42,136 nucleotides of DNA from a virus, in IMG/VR virus record IMGVR_UViG_3300003322_001129, positions 1 through 42,136 of that record. One strand, written 5' to 3'. The notes under the pieces were generated by a model. That model had not been told where the DNA came from. It did no database searches and saw nothing but the letters and a program-made list of their open reading frames with translations. Positions 33,742-40,344 of this stretch are shown in pieces (position 1 is the stretch's first letter; every line of letters starts with the position of its first letter). The translations under genes were made by a program, and so were the position numbers.

Positions 33742-34334
33742 AGCATGTCTACACTAAGAATGTCTGCACGACTCCGCTTCTTGGAGACAGGGCGAATATT
33801 TTCAATGGCTACAAGAGCTCGTTCAGATTGAATTGCTTCCAGCTTCTCTGCAAGTTCTGGCTTTTTCGCGGCCACTAGTGCGTCAAGACTTTTTGGCGTG
33901 GCACTCACCATGGTCTTGCCTTCTACTTCCACAATTTCAGATTGCTGATTCATGAGATATTTTGGAGCGATAACTACGGGAAGCGTGATGTTTACTACTG
34001 CTCCAATGTTCTGCATTGCAGGTTGCAGACTCCGTTCCTTCTTTCGCTTCGCTGCGTTAAGAATCTTAAACGCCTGCATTGACTGTTGCAGATTTGCCAT
34101 CCCAGCTTTCTGCTCAATGCGGTCAAGATAGATTTCTTCAGTGCGTGCAAGTTTATCATCATATTTTTGGTCTTCTTGTGATTGTTCAACTCGCCTCGCC
34201 TGAACTGCAGCGGCGAAATCTTCATCCCCCATCAATTGGCTGACATAAGATTCAGTCACACCAATAGTTGCTGCCACCACAGAAGATGGCAATCCTTGAG
34301 AGAGCATTTCTAAGGCAAGATCTTTCGCAGACAT
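33738..34334 (-). CDS. terS: Terminase small subunit (198 residues)
   Basis: I start at ATG 34334, which has CCAGGAG 8 bases upstream; the frame opens at 34394 but with a poorer site. A DNA-binding helix-turn-helix is visible at about residues 16-42 (ASVVAATIGVTES-type spacing with YVSQLM), followed by helical oligomerisation segments rich in Lys, Gln and Glu. It recognises phage DNA and feeds it to TerL, whose gene overlaps by 4 bases. First gene of the late block. Position, length and fold agree. Confidence 0.82.
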   Translation of the reverse strand: MSAKDLALEMLSQGLPSSVVAATIGVTESYVSQLMGDEDFAAAVQARRVEQSQEDQKYDDKLARTEEIYLDRIEQKAGMANLQQSMQAFKILNAAKRKKERSLQPAMQNIGAVVNITLPVVIAPKYLMNQQSEIVEVEGKTMVSATPKSLDALVAAKKPELAEKLEAIQSERALVAIENIRPVSKKRSRADILSVDML

Positions 34335-34791
34335 TTCACAACTCCTGGTGGGTGGGGCCGCCTCAGTTAATGCAGTGATTCTATCTTTCATCATTGAGAT
34401 TTCCAGGTTGCGAATTGTGAGGTGATTAAATCGTTTTGTGGATGGAGGACGATTGAAAAAGTTTAGAAAATTGGGGAAAACGTCAGTAGGTATAACGACA
34501 TCACTGCCTTCAAAAAGGTCCCTCCCCCTCCTTTAAATGACGATGAGAATGAGAGTAGTTATCATTCAATGTTGGGGAAGGAAGTGAGTGCTTACTAGTA
34601 GATAATGAATGCACTGATGAAATCGGAAGAGGATAGCTGAAGGATAGATGAAATGCATTGAGTAGGAGAAAAGATTGAAAGACTCAATGAAGTGTTACAA
34701 AAGAAATGGAGAGAAAGACTTGACAACAGGATTGGAGTGACGAAAATAGAGCCATCGACACAAGAGTTGAAACGAAGGAAAGGAGAGAGTG
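34335..34791. other. Divergent control region between late and early genes
   Basis: About 450 bases with no sure gene. On the minus strand there is a purine-rich run at 34519-34531 (GGAGGGGGAGGG) between AAAGG and CCTTT. TTTAAT at about 34432-34437 on the minus strand could be a -10 for the late genes but lacks a good -35. The plus half holds GGATAG repeated at 34631 and 34643, a candidate promoter at 34720 and a possible small gene (34674). Promoters for both directions should lie here. Confidence 0.5.
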
Positions 34792-34805
34792 ATGTTCAAG
34801 TTTGA
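34674..34805 (+). CDS. Possible small basic protein with ATT start (43 residues)
   Basis: A 43-codon frame runs from ATT 34674, with AGGAG at 34664-34668 (5 bases spacing), to a TGA that overlaps the next gene by 14 bases. The product would be charged and helical, rich in Lys, Arg and Glu. The in-frame GTG at 34692 is an alternative start without a good ribosome site. ATT starts are rare, and a one-base shift (TTG 34675) gives a 21-codon peptide. Coding status is uncertain. Confidence 0.3.
   Translation: MERLNEVLQKKWRERLDNRIGVTKIEPSTQELKRRKGESDVQV
34720..34747 (+). promoter_or_regulatory. Candidate sigma70-type promoter for the right early genes
   Basis: A perfect TTGACA at 34720-34725 is followed after 16 bases by GAAAAT (34742-34747; four of six bases of TATAAT). 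It lies 45 bases before the first sure gene of the early arm. Only the -35 box is strong, and it falls inside the possible ATT-start frame. Confidence 0.35.
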
Positions 34806-34914
34806 ATCGCAGGTTGCAGAATGTCTGATCAGAAACATCAGCTACTGCATCATTGAAGAGAGTTTCTACTGGTGGAGCAGTGCCAGGGAACAATGGGTCG
34901 AATGGAAAGTCTGA
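34792..34914 (+). CDS. Small hypothetical protein (40 residues)
   Basis: ATG 34792 directly follows AAAGGAGAG. The 40-residue product is rich in aromatic residues, with two Trp pairs or near pairs, two Cys and a charged end (EWKV). It is too short for a domain call. It probably heads the right-hand early operon. Its ribosome site and position are good; function is unknown. Confidence 0.6.
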   Translation: MFKFESQVAECLIRNISYCIIEESFYWWSSAREQWVEWKV

Positions 34915-34943
34915 CAAACTGAAAGCACTGAAAGGAAATCATC

Positions 34944-35090
34944 ATGTTCCGTGTTACTTGGATCAACGCTTATAACGAACTTCAATCCCTTACTTCTCCC
35001 TCACTTGAAACACTCAATGATGTGTACTATGTACTCAGAGTCTATTATCCAACCCGCCTATGGGACAGAGAAGGCCATCTGATCACCTGA
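34944..35090 (+). CDS. Small hypothetical protein (48 residues)
   Basis: ATG 34944 follows AAAGGAAATC, a good site, 29 bases after the previous gene. The product has Tyr, Trp, Leu and Arg in a helix-like pattern and no Cys. It ends at TGA 35088-35090. No family recognised. It sits among several similar micro-genes, typical of early phage genes that act on host proteins. Confidence 0.65.
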   Translation: MFRVTWINAYNELQSLTSPSLETLNDVYYVLRVYYPTRLWDREGHLIT

Positions 35091-35197
35091 ACGTCTGGTC
35101 TTCTGACAATTCATCCGCCATGGAGTTGAGAAGTTATTCGACTCCATTGGGATGCACTGTCGCATCGCACTCCACTATCAATCTAGGAGTTTCCATC

Positions 35198-35815
35198 ATG
35201 ACTAAGTCTTTCCGTGTCCACACTTCTATCGCCTCGGCAATGACTGTCAAGGCAGTCGGTGAAGTTGTCATTTCTGCCAAGTGGAAGGAAACCAAGAATC
35301 AGAAATCCATGGAACGTGCAGTCATTCTCCCCATGGAATGTCTCAAGGCGCCTGATGTGGTTGAGAGTTTCAGGACGCTGGTTGAATCTGCACTGCTCTC
35401 CACTGCTGAAGGCATCCTCAAGAAGCATTGCAACGAAGAGCCGAACAATTTCGAAATCCTCGCAAACATGTTCGATCGCCCCAATCTCTGTGAAACCTTT
35501 ATCTCTTCTGGCAATTCCTGGATGAGTAAAGAAGAACTGGAACTGGCATTCACTGGCTCTGCAACCTGGAAGAGAATCACGAGCAGAATCGAATTCCAAA
35601 ACAATAAGACCTACCAACAGGCTGCAAACTATTTCAAGGAATCCATTCTCAAACTTACAGGAAAGGCAACGAAGATTTCCGCAGAAGAATGTGACAAGAT
35701 CATTTCCAAGATTGAAGATTCTGATCTGGAAACAGAGTTTGGGAGTTTTGTTGTCAAGCGGCTGACCAGCATCAAGAGCAACAATACTGAAACCTTCGAT
35801 CTTGATTCACTCTGA
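35198..35815 (+). CDS. Hypothetical early protein (205 residues)
   Basis: ATG 35198 follows TAGGAG and was chosen over the upstream in-frame ATG at 35060, whose leader would be Ser/His-rich and without site. The protein is soluble, mixed fold, with a helical second half rich in Lys, Glu and Ser. No motif of an enzyme or DNA-binding fold is obvious. It is directly followed by the large structured gap, so it may be the last gene before a replication or regulatory region. Function unknown. Confidence 0.7.
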   Translation: MTKSFRVHTSIASAMTVKAVGEVVISAKWKETKNQKSMERAVILPMECLKAPDVVESFRTLVESALLSTAEGILKKHCNEEPNNFEILANMFDRPNLCETFISSGNSWMSKEELELAFTGSATWKRITSRIEFQNNKTYQQAANYFKESILKLTGKATKISAEECDKIISKIEDSDLETEFGSFVVKRLTSIKSNNTETFDLDSL

Positions 35816-35857
35816 AATTCTCACGAAAAACACAAAGAAATAAAGGTTTCAGAATTC

Positions 35858-35950
35858 AAGCTCCCATGAACCAGAAGATTTAATTCTGGAACTCTGTAAC
35901 ATTTGGTTACATTGATTCACGGATTGTTTGATGAATCTTCATGGGAGTTT
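35858..35950 (+). ncRNA. Four-way (cloverleaf) structure of unknown family
   Basis: Outer stem AAGCTCCCATGAA (35858-35870) with TTCATGGGAGTTT (35938-35950): 13 pairs, one G-U. Inside it three perfect 6-pair hairpins: CCAGAA/TTCTGG (35871-35889, 7-base loop), TGTAAC/GTTACA (35895-35911, 5-base loop), GATTCA/TGAATC (35914-35937, 12-base loop). The first and third hairpins touch the outer stem with no spare base. A pyrimidine-rich TCTTCT follows the 3' arm. It is not a standard tRNA: the first arm stacks directly on the outer stem and I see no T-loop motif. It could act as RNA or as a DNA cruciform; on which strand it is transcribed is assumed. Confidence 0.6.
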
Positions 35951-35993
35951 TCTTCTGCGATTGAAGAATTGTAAAATGATTTATTTTTGGGGT

Positions 35994-36252
35994 TGTAGCG
36001 TGTAGCCTGTAGCATTTGGGGTACCCCTCCCTCCCCAACTATTCCTTCTATTCTTTCTCTCTTATTCCTTTTCCCTCTCGTGGGAGTTCTTTTATTTGTG
36101 TAACTGATTGTAACAGAGAATTTTAAAGAACCCCCTCTAAAAAAGCAATCCAATATCACCCAACACAACAATAATAACCACAACAATAACAAGACCCCAA
36201 GGGGGCATGAGGGACCAGGGGAGGTGAAATGCTACATGCTACATGCTACAGC
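35994..36252. repeat. Inverted triplets of a TGTAGCN heptamer
   Basis: Three tandem heptamers TGTAGC(G/C/A) stand at 35994-36014 and, as the reverse complement ATGCTAC three times, at 36231-36251. With the flanking T and A the arms are 24 bases each (35994-36017 and 36229-36252) and differ at 2 positions, both the seventh base of a heptamer. About 211-215 bases lie between. Inverted iteron blocks like this are typical binding sites for an initiator or a repressor; no binding protein is known here. Confidence 0.75.
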
Positions 36253-36374
36253 CCCTCAGGGATTGTTGTTTTCTATTCTCTCAACAACACCAACAGCCAA
36301 GAGGAGCGAAGCGACGAGGATACAAACCTCTTAACGTTTTACGCTCAAGATCCAAGCGACGAAAGGAACTCATC

Positions 36375-36524
36375 ATGTATGAAAGTCTCAAGCGCCCACT
36401 GTTGCACGAAGTAAGCAATGCCTATTATTTATGGTGGCATCAAATGCAAAACTGGACATGGCCGCAATACTGGATTTGCGGAGATGATGAATGGGAAATG
36501 TATCTAATGGGAGGAGAACTTTAA
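36375..36524 (+). CDS. Small Trp-rich protein (49 residues)
   Basis: ATG 36375 follows AAAGGAAC; the frame is open further upstream but into the repeat region. The product has five Trp, three Tyr and several Met in 49 residues and ends Gly-Gly-Glu-Leu. Such composition suggests a small folded or membrane-interface peptide. No family recognised. Confidence 0.6.
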   Translation: MYESLKRPLLHEVSNAYYLWWHQMQNWTWPQYWICGDDEWEMYLMGGEL

Positions 36525-36668
36525 ATACTCAACATTCATTCTCCACTTGACAGCCTGCCCACAAAATGAGAGCATTGAAATGCCACCAGGCAACCCGTGC
36601 GATTGTTAGTGGGCACTCACGTCAATCCTTCAATCCTTTTAACTCTTTTCAATGCTGGAGATTTAACA

Positions 36669-37034
36669 ATGCCGACAGTCTGCTCAACCTGTGGAAGAAC
36701 TTCTGGAAAGTGTGAATCCTGCACGGGTGCATGGACACCAGATGAAATCACACAGATTCAGGATCAAAGTCAAGCATCCAAGGTATACCTTGTTTCAACG
36801 ATCCTTGCATCCTCATTCATTGCGGCAACAATCATTTCAGGATGCTCAACAACTCCTCCTGAAGCAGTTCAAAAACAACAACAGCAAGAGGAACAGCGCG
36901 CCAAGAAAGGAAACCCGCACGATCAGCCACAAAATCAAAACCCACAAGGAAGCAACACCAGCGGCACAAAAATCAAATTTGATCTTGAGGATGTGATTGA
37001 TTACGGAATCCAGTTGGTTCTGAAAGGGCGCTGA
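36669..37034 (+). CDS. Zinc-ribbon protein with internal lipobox-like membrane segment (121 residues)
   Basis: ATG 36669 with GGAG 13 bases upstream. The N-terminus carries Cys5-x2-Cys8 and Cys15-x2-Cys18 (CSTCGRTSGKCESC), a compact zinc knuckle. After about 20 polar residues comes a 20-residue hydrophobic segment (VYLVSTILASSFIAATIISG) ending in Gly-Cys-Ser-Thr, a lipobox-like site for lipoprotein processing. The rest is a Gln/Asn/Pro-rich linker and a short helical end. A lipoprotein signal normally starts near the N-terminus, so about 40 residues before it are unusual. It could be an outer-membrane-type spanin with an extra domain or an inner-membrane protein with a zinc head. Function unknown. 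Confidence 0.6.
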   Translation: MPTVCSTCGRTSGKCESCTGAWTPDEITQIQDQSQASKVYLVSTILASSFIAATIISGCSTTPPEAVQKQQQQEEQRAKKGNPHDQPQNQNPQGSNTSGTKIKFDLEDVIDYGIQLVLKGR

Positions 37035-37064
37035 AGAAAAGAGCATAATTTCCGAGATATAAAT

Positions 37065-37121
37065 TGGAGAGTAACCCCTCTTAAACTTATAAGCTCTCCA
37101 CGATCCTTTCACGATCTTTTC
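37065..37121 (+). repeat. Hairpin TGGAGAG/CTCTCCA followed by an 11-base tandem repeat
   Basis: TGGAGAG (37065-37071) pairs perfectly with CTCTCCA (37094-37100) around a loop that contains the palindrome CTTATAAG. It is followed by ACGATC(C/T)TTTC twice in tandem (37100-37110 and 37111-37121, one difference). The T-rich repeat could aid termination after the preceding gene or be a regulator site. Confidence 0.5.
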
Positions 37122-37148
37122 ATCCCACAAACTGTTGGAGAAACAATC

Positions 37149-37412
37149 ATGCCACTGCAAACACCGGCTCAAAGATTCGAAGCTCCACACGTTAAATTTC
37201 ATCCACGGTGGTTCAAAATCAGCAGCGATAACACCGGGGCAGTGACTACTTGGTATCATCCAGATCCCAAAGAGGTCATTCAACGATGGCTGAAAGCAAT
37301 TCAAGACCCGATTTGGATGAGGTTGTTTGAGATTATGGAATCTCCACGAATCACTGCTCATCGCGTACATCTGCCGCCGAAAAAGCAAAGACCCAACAGT
37401 TCGGAATTCTGA
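37149..37412 (+). CDS. Hypothetical protein (87 residues)
   Basis: ATG 37149 after TTGGAGAAA. Rich in Pro, His, Trp and Lys/Arg; basic. No family recognised. Followed by a terminator hairpin, so it ends one small transcription unit of the right early arm. Confidence 0.65.
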   Translation: MPLQTPAQRFEAPHVKFHPRWFKISSDNTGAVTTWYHPDPKEVIQRWLKAIQDPIWMRLFEIMESPRITAHRVHLPPKKQRPNSSEF

Positions 37413-37439
37413 CATTTCTACTTTCAATATTATCAAGTT

Positions 37440-37480
37440 CATCCCCTAGGGCAACAAGCTTTAGGGGATGCATTTCTTTC
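37440..37480 (+). terminator. Terminator hairpin in the right early arm
   Basis: A 13-pair stem (37440-37452 with 37458-37470; 11 Watson-Crick, 2 G-U) around an AACAA loop is followed by CATTTCTTTC. The stem is very stable, the T-run broken, so termination is likely but may be partial. It lies between two small same-strand genes. Confidence 0.7.
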
Positions 37481-37520
37481 AAGTGCATCATCCTCAACTC
37501 AACTGCGTGAAGGAATAATC

Positions 37521-37772
37521 ATGCCGAACAAGTATACTGAAGCGCTGTACAATGAAGAAGCATTTACCTTACTATCCGCTATAGCTAAAGGATTAAATAT
37601 TTCATCCGATCATGTAAGGGATTACATGGCGACGGAAATTGCTATCCCCAGTCATGACTGGGATAGTTTTTGGGCTTTATGGACTTGTTTCTTGGCAGAA
37701 GTGGATGACGACACTGTTGAAGCGCTTAGGCTTGAAATGATTTTGGGGATTCTTTATGTTGAACAAAACTAA
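37521..37772 (+). CDS. Small acidic protein, paralogue of the gene at 38273 (83 residues)
   Basis: ATG 37521 after GAAGGA. It starts Met-Pro-Asn-Lys-Tyr-Thr and contains Asp-Trp-(x)n-Trp and LAEVDDDTVEAL near its end. The protein at 38273 begins Met-Pro-Asn-Arg-Phe-Thr and has LLAEVDDETINAIL in the same place, so the two are related copies. Both are acidic and helical. Function unknown. The end overlaps the next gene by 17 bases. Confidence 0.68.
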   Translation: MPNKYTEALYNEEAFTLLSAIAKGLNISSDHVRDYMATEIAIPSHDWDSFWALWTCFLAEVDDDTVEALRLEMILGILYVEQN

Positions 37773-37959
37773 ACTTCGCAACCCCACAAACCTCAACTCA
37801 CGAGAGTTTCAACTCTTCATGGACACTCGTGCACGAAATCAGAAACTTCTAGAGAGTGCATACTGGGTGGTTTCATTTCTTCTGATTCTCTTGTTCACTC
37901 TGTTTCCTGAGCAAATTGTGGGTTTCTGGGGAATCATTGTGAAGAGTTATTTGTTCTAA
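37756..37959 (+). CDS. Small membrane protein (67 residues)
   Basis: ATG 37756 lies inside the previous gene, with GGGGA upstream. The first 33 residues are polar and basic; then two short hydrophobic segments follow (WVVSFLLILLFTLF and IVGFWGIIV) separated by a Pro-Glu-Gln turn. Likely a hairpin or single-span inner-membrane protein. Holin-like size, but far from the lysis genes and in an early block, so an early membrane function is more likely. Confidence 0.6.
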   Translation: MLNKTKLRNPTNLNSREFQLFMDTRARNQKLLESAYWVVSFLLILLFTLFPEQIVGFWGIIVKSYLF

Positions 37960-37974
37960 CAGCTGGAGAAAACA

Positions 37975-38232
37975 ATGTCTTCTGTTCGTATTGCTCTCGA
38001 TGACTACAATGTTTGGCTCCGCCAACAGGTCAAAAAATTCGACAATGGATCGACACAATCAACGATCCGTCAACTCTGGTCTGCACGAACAATGCATGCT
38101 TTAGAAGAGGAAATGAAATATCAAAAAGCACTCTTTCCTCCTGATGGTTATGGCACCACAATCAGAAATGTGCGACAAGAAAAAACAGGAGAATGGACCT
38201 GCACATTTGTTCGTTGGATGAGTTGTGATTAA
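37975..38232 (+). CDS. Hypothetical protein (85 residues)
   Basis: ATG 37975 after CTGGAGAAA. Soluble, mixed composition, with a helical middle (Met-His-Ala-Leu-Glu-Glu-Glu-Met) and a beta-like, Trp/Cys-containing end. No family recognised. Its position between the two paralogous acidic proteins suggests duplicated early modules. Confidence 0.65.
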   Translation: MSSVRIALDDYNVWLRQQVKKFDNGSTQSTIRQLWSARTMHALEEEMKYQKALFPPDGYGTTIRNVRQEKTGEWTCTFVRWMSCD

Positions 38233-38272
38233 TTGTTTAATCATTTACGCAATGTAATTAGGAGAGTATCTC

Positions 38273-38506
38273 ATGCCAAATCGGTTCACTAATCAAATTG
38301 ACACCTCAAATGTTGATGAGGTTAATGATTACGCATTGCAGGTAACGAAAGAAATTTTAAGCCGCCCAAAATTTCATCTTCGTACTGATCCTGAAGTATA
38401 TATTGAGTACGGACCTGAGTGGGATCGTCAATGGAGAGACTATCTCGATCTTCTAGCTGAGGTAGACGATGAAACAATCAACGCAATCCTAGACGAAACA
38501 GTATGA
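38273..38506 (+). CDS. Small acidic protein, paralogue of the gene at 37521 (77 residues)
   Basis: ATG 38273 after TAGGAGAG. It shares the Met-Pro-Asn start and the W-x-x-(Y/W)-x-x-x-LAEVDD(D/E)T end with the 83-residue protein at 37521. The middle parts differ, so the copies have diverged. Acidic and helical, with a Glu-Tyr-Gly-Pro-Glu-Trp loop. Function unknown; small acidic early phage proteins often bind host enzymes, but nothing here identifies a target. Confidence 0.68.
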   Translation: MPNRFTNQIDTSNVDEVNDYALQVTKEILSRPKFHLRTDPEVYIEYGPEWDRQWRDYLDLLAEVDDETINAILDETV

Positions 38507-38550
38507 TTGACTTCTCTTTCACCTTTAACGCACTATCTGGAGAGTAGCTC

Positions 38551-38901
38551 ATGCCTCAACTATTTGATCCTGTACAGCCTTGGAAAACTGTTGGTGATCC
38601 TGAGCAGCCAGTACAGCCATTCCAATCAAAAATCCCCTTCACTCAAGGCCAACAGCACGACACATTTGAAATCACAGAAATTTACCTGCAACGTCCAATC
38701 TCGCTGCGGGACCTGAAACTTTCACAGTGGTTTTGCCTCGCACATGGACTGCAAGATTGGGAACTGCAAAATGCTGCATCTTTGGGAGATTGTAAGCGCC
38801 AGATGCTCAATAAGGGATACGTGTTTCTTTCTCTTGAACCACTGAAAAAATTCAATAAGGAATCAGCAATCACTGAACTCAAACAGCGCTGCGGAAAATA
38901 A
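38551..38901 (+). CDS. Hypothetical protein (116 residues)
   Basis: ATG 38551 after CTGGAGAG. The first 40 residues are Pro/Gln-rich and probably flexible. A folded part follows with beta and helix segments and two Cys. It ends Cys-Gly-Lys. No family recognised. A short gap of about 40 bases separates it from the large unknown gene. Confidence 0.65.
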   Translation: MPQLFDPVQPWKTVGDPEQPVQPFQSKIPFTQGQQHDTFEITEIYLQRPISLRDLKLSQWFCLAHGLQDWELQNAASLGDCKRQMLNKGYVFLSLEPLKKFNKESAITELKQRCGK

Positions 38902-38944
38902 CAGTAAACAGCATTGTACATTCAATTCTCTTGGAGTCTCCACT

Positions 38945-40105
38945 ATGGAATCCGCTACAGCACCGGTCAAAAGCCCTGCAACTCCTAGTACATCAAAGAC
39001 ACCACTGATCAATCCTTCTCTTCTTCATCCTGTTGATGATCCTGCAGATCCAAAAGGTCATCCCAATACCAGCGTCAGTAAAAATATCTACTGCCAAAAT
39101 TCTGGTGTGATTCTCGGGCGACTGGACATCTGCATCTTCGAAGGCCACCTCGCTTATTTTGAAGCGCATGCAGAATCCACATACTTCCACCCTTTTTATC
39201 GTCTCTCTCATCTTGTCCTCCTGAAGAAACTTGAAGAGTCTCTCCATTCTGCGCAGGAAAAAGGATGGGCATTGACCTGGAGAGAACAGCAGAGACTTCA
39301 ACTTTTGGTCTCTGCAACAATGGTCAATCTTGGTTGCCTCAAACAGCAACTCCCTACTCTCCCAAGTATCGCAATCGCCGCTGGATCAGCGGGCAGACTT
39401 TTGGGATTGGCAAAGTGGTTCTTTTTTCTTTCCTCCCAGCGCTTCGAGTTCCCTACTTATTCTGTCAGCAAGCTCAATGGAAATCTCCAGTGGGAGAACT
39501 TTTCAGTCTGGCTTGACGCAGCATTTAACATTCGCCACCAGTGGACAAAAAACAAGCGCGCAATCGAACTCGACGCAAAACGCAAAGCACAAGAGATTGC
39601 AATAAAGGAACTCACCGATGAAGCAGTCTACAAAAAAGTAGACATTCGCAAAATCTGGAGCTGGATTGCATTGCAGCTTGAACTTCATTATTCTCCTGGA
39701 AGAGTTGAAACCTTTAAGAATCTCTTCCTGAATGGAGATCTTGAAGCCTTCTACTGGACAGAAGATGATGTGGATGATCTTTCTGTTGCCCTGGTGGAGC
39801 ATTGCGATTGTGGAAATGAAATCATGTTCTTCATTCGCAAGCGTCTCAATGGAATTCTTGGGCTGATCAAAGACTATCGTTCAAGTTTTACTCTCATCAA
39901 CGCCACGCAGAAAGAATTTCAGGAATCCGAACAAACTCCTCAAGAGGCATTGTTCATTGGAGAGTATGACAAAAAGGTTGAAGCTCTTGACGCTCTTCCT
40001 GAACGCCCAAAGAGGGAAAGTTTCGCAACGATGGGATTGTTCCTCAAGGCAGAAGCGCAATGGAATATCCTTGCAAGAAGGTTCAAACAACTGAAGGGGC
40101 AGTAA
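38945..40105 (+). CDS. Large unknown early protein (386 residues)
   Basis: ATG 38945 after TTGGAG. The N-terminal 45 residues are Pro/Ser/Thr-rich and disordered; the rest is mostly helical with many Trp, Phe, Leu, Lys and Glu. A conspicuous segment is GLAKWFFFLSSQRFEFP at about 155-172. No ATP site, nuclease or DNA-binding fold is obvious. It is followed after 2 bases by a small gene and then a helicase, so it might be a replication accessory protein; position is the only support. Confidence 0.7.
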   Translation: MESATAPVKSPATPSTSKTPLINPSLLHPVDDPADPKGHPNTSVSKNIYCQNSGVILGRLDICIFEGHLAYFEAHAESTYFHPFYRLSHLVLLKKLEESLHSAQEKGWALTWREQQRLQLLVSATMVNLGCLKQQLPTLPSIAIAAGSAGRLLGLAKWFFFLSSQRFEFPTYSVSKLNGNLQWENFSVWLDAAFNIRHQWTKNKRAIELDAKRKAQEIAIKELTDEAVYKKVDIRKIWSWIALQLELHYSPGRVETFKNLFLNGDLEAFYWTEDDVDDLSVALVEHCDCGNEIMFFIRKRLNGILGLIKDYRSSFTLINATQKEFQESEQTPQEALFIGEYDKKVEALDALPERPKRESFATMGLFLKAEAQWNILARRFKQLKGQ

Positions 40106-40107
40106 TC

Positions 40108-40344
40108 ATGATGCTCGAAACGCTTCGAGAAAAATACAGCATTCCAAAAGAAGTGCACACTATAGGTGCAGTATTTGATTGGTGCCTTCAAGATCCAACC
40201 ATCGAAAAGGGTTTTGCTTGCTTAGAGTGCATTGATTTAGTAAAGCAAACCTACCATCTGACAAAAGACGCTTTCGCTGGTATGGAATTGTATCGCGAAT
40301 ATTTTTATCTTCTTTGTATTTCACTTCATGAGCATGACTCCTAA
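40108..40344 (+). CDS. Small hypothetical protein (78 residues)
   Basis: ATG 40108 (or 40111) after AAGGGGC. Helical, with four Cys including Cys-Leu-x-Cys, but not in a zinc-finger pattern I know. Overlaps the helicase gene by 17 bases, so it is probably translated with it. Unknown role. Confidence 0.6.
   Translation: MMLETLREKYSIPKEVHTIGAVFDWCLQDPTIEKGFACLECIDLVKQTYHLTKDAFAGMELYREYFYLLCISLHEHDS

Larger units (their letters stand above)
35816..36374. other. 559-base non-coding region dense in repeats (candidate origin or control region)
   Basis: No gene could be supported. In order: the cloverleaf at 35858-35950, inverted heptamer blocks at 35994-36017 and 36229-36252, the palindrome GGGGTACCCC at 36018-36027, a pyrimidine tract from about 36024 to 36079, CACAACAATAA twice at 36164 and 36181, CCCC-AA-GGGG near 36197-36206, TTGTTG/CAACAA near 36266-36290, and AAGCGACGA twice at 36309 and 36354. 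TGCA, so common in the genes, is nearly absent. Confidence 0.7.

Noticed and set aside
34519-34531. G-quadruplex in the divergent region
   Set aside because: Only GG, GGGGG and GGG runs with single-base gaps are present; at best a weak two-layer structure, with no further support.
35858-35950. Cloverleaf as an ordinary tRNA
   Set aside because: No GGTTC T-loop, no CCA end, outer stem too long and first arm flush with it; loop sizes 7, 5 and 12 do not fit.
35917-36192. 91-codon minus-strand frame in the repeat region
   Set aside because: It covers the cloverleaf edge and the pyrimidine tract; its Leu/Trp-rich start comes from repeated CAACAA DNA. Base composition explains it better than a gene.
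36243-36374. N-terminal extension of the 49-residue Trp-rich protein
   Set aside because: The extension is basic, repeat-derived and lacks a ribosome site, while ATG 36375 has a good one.
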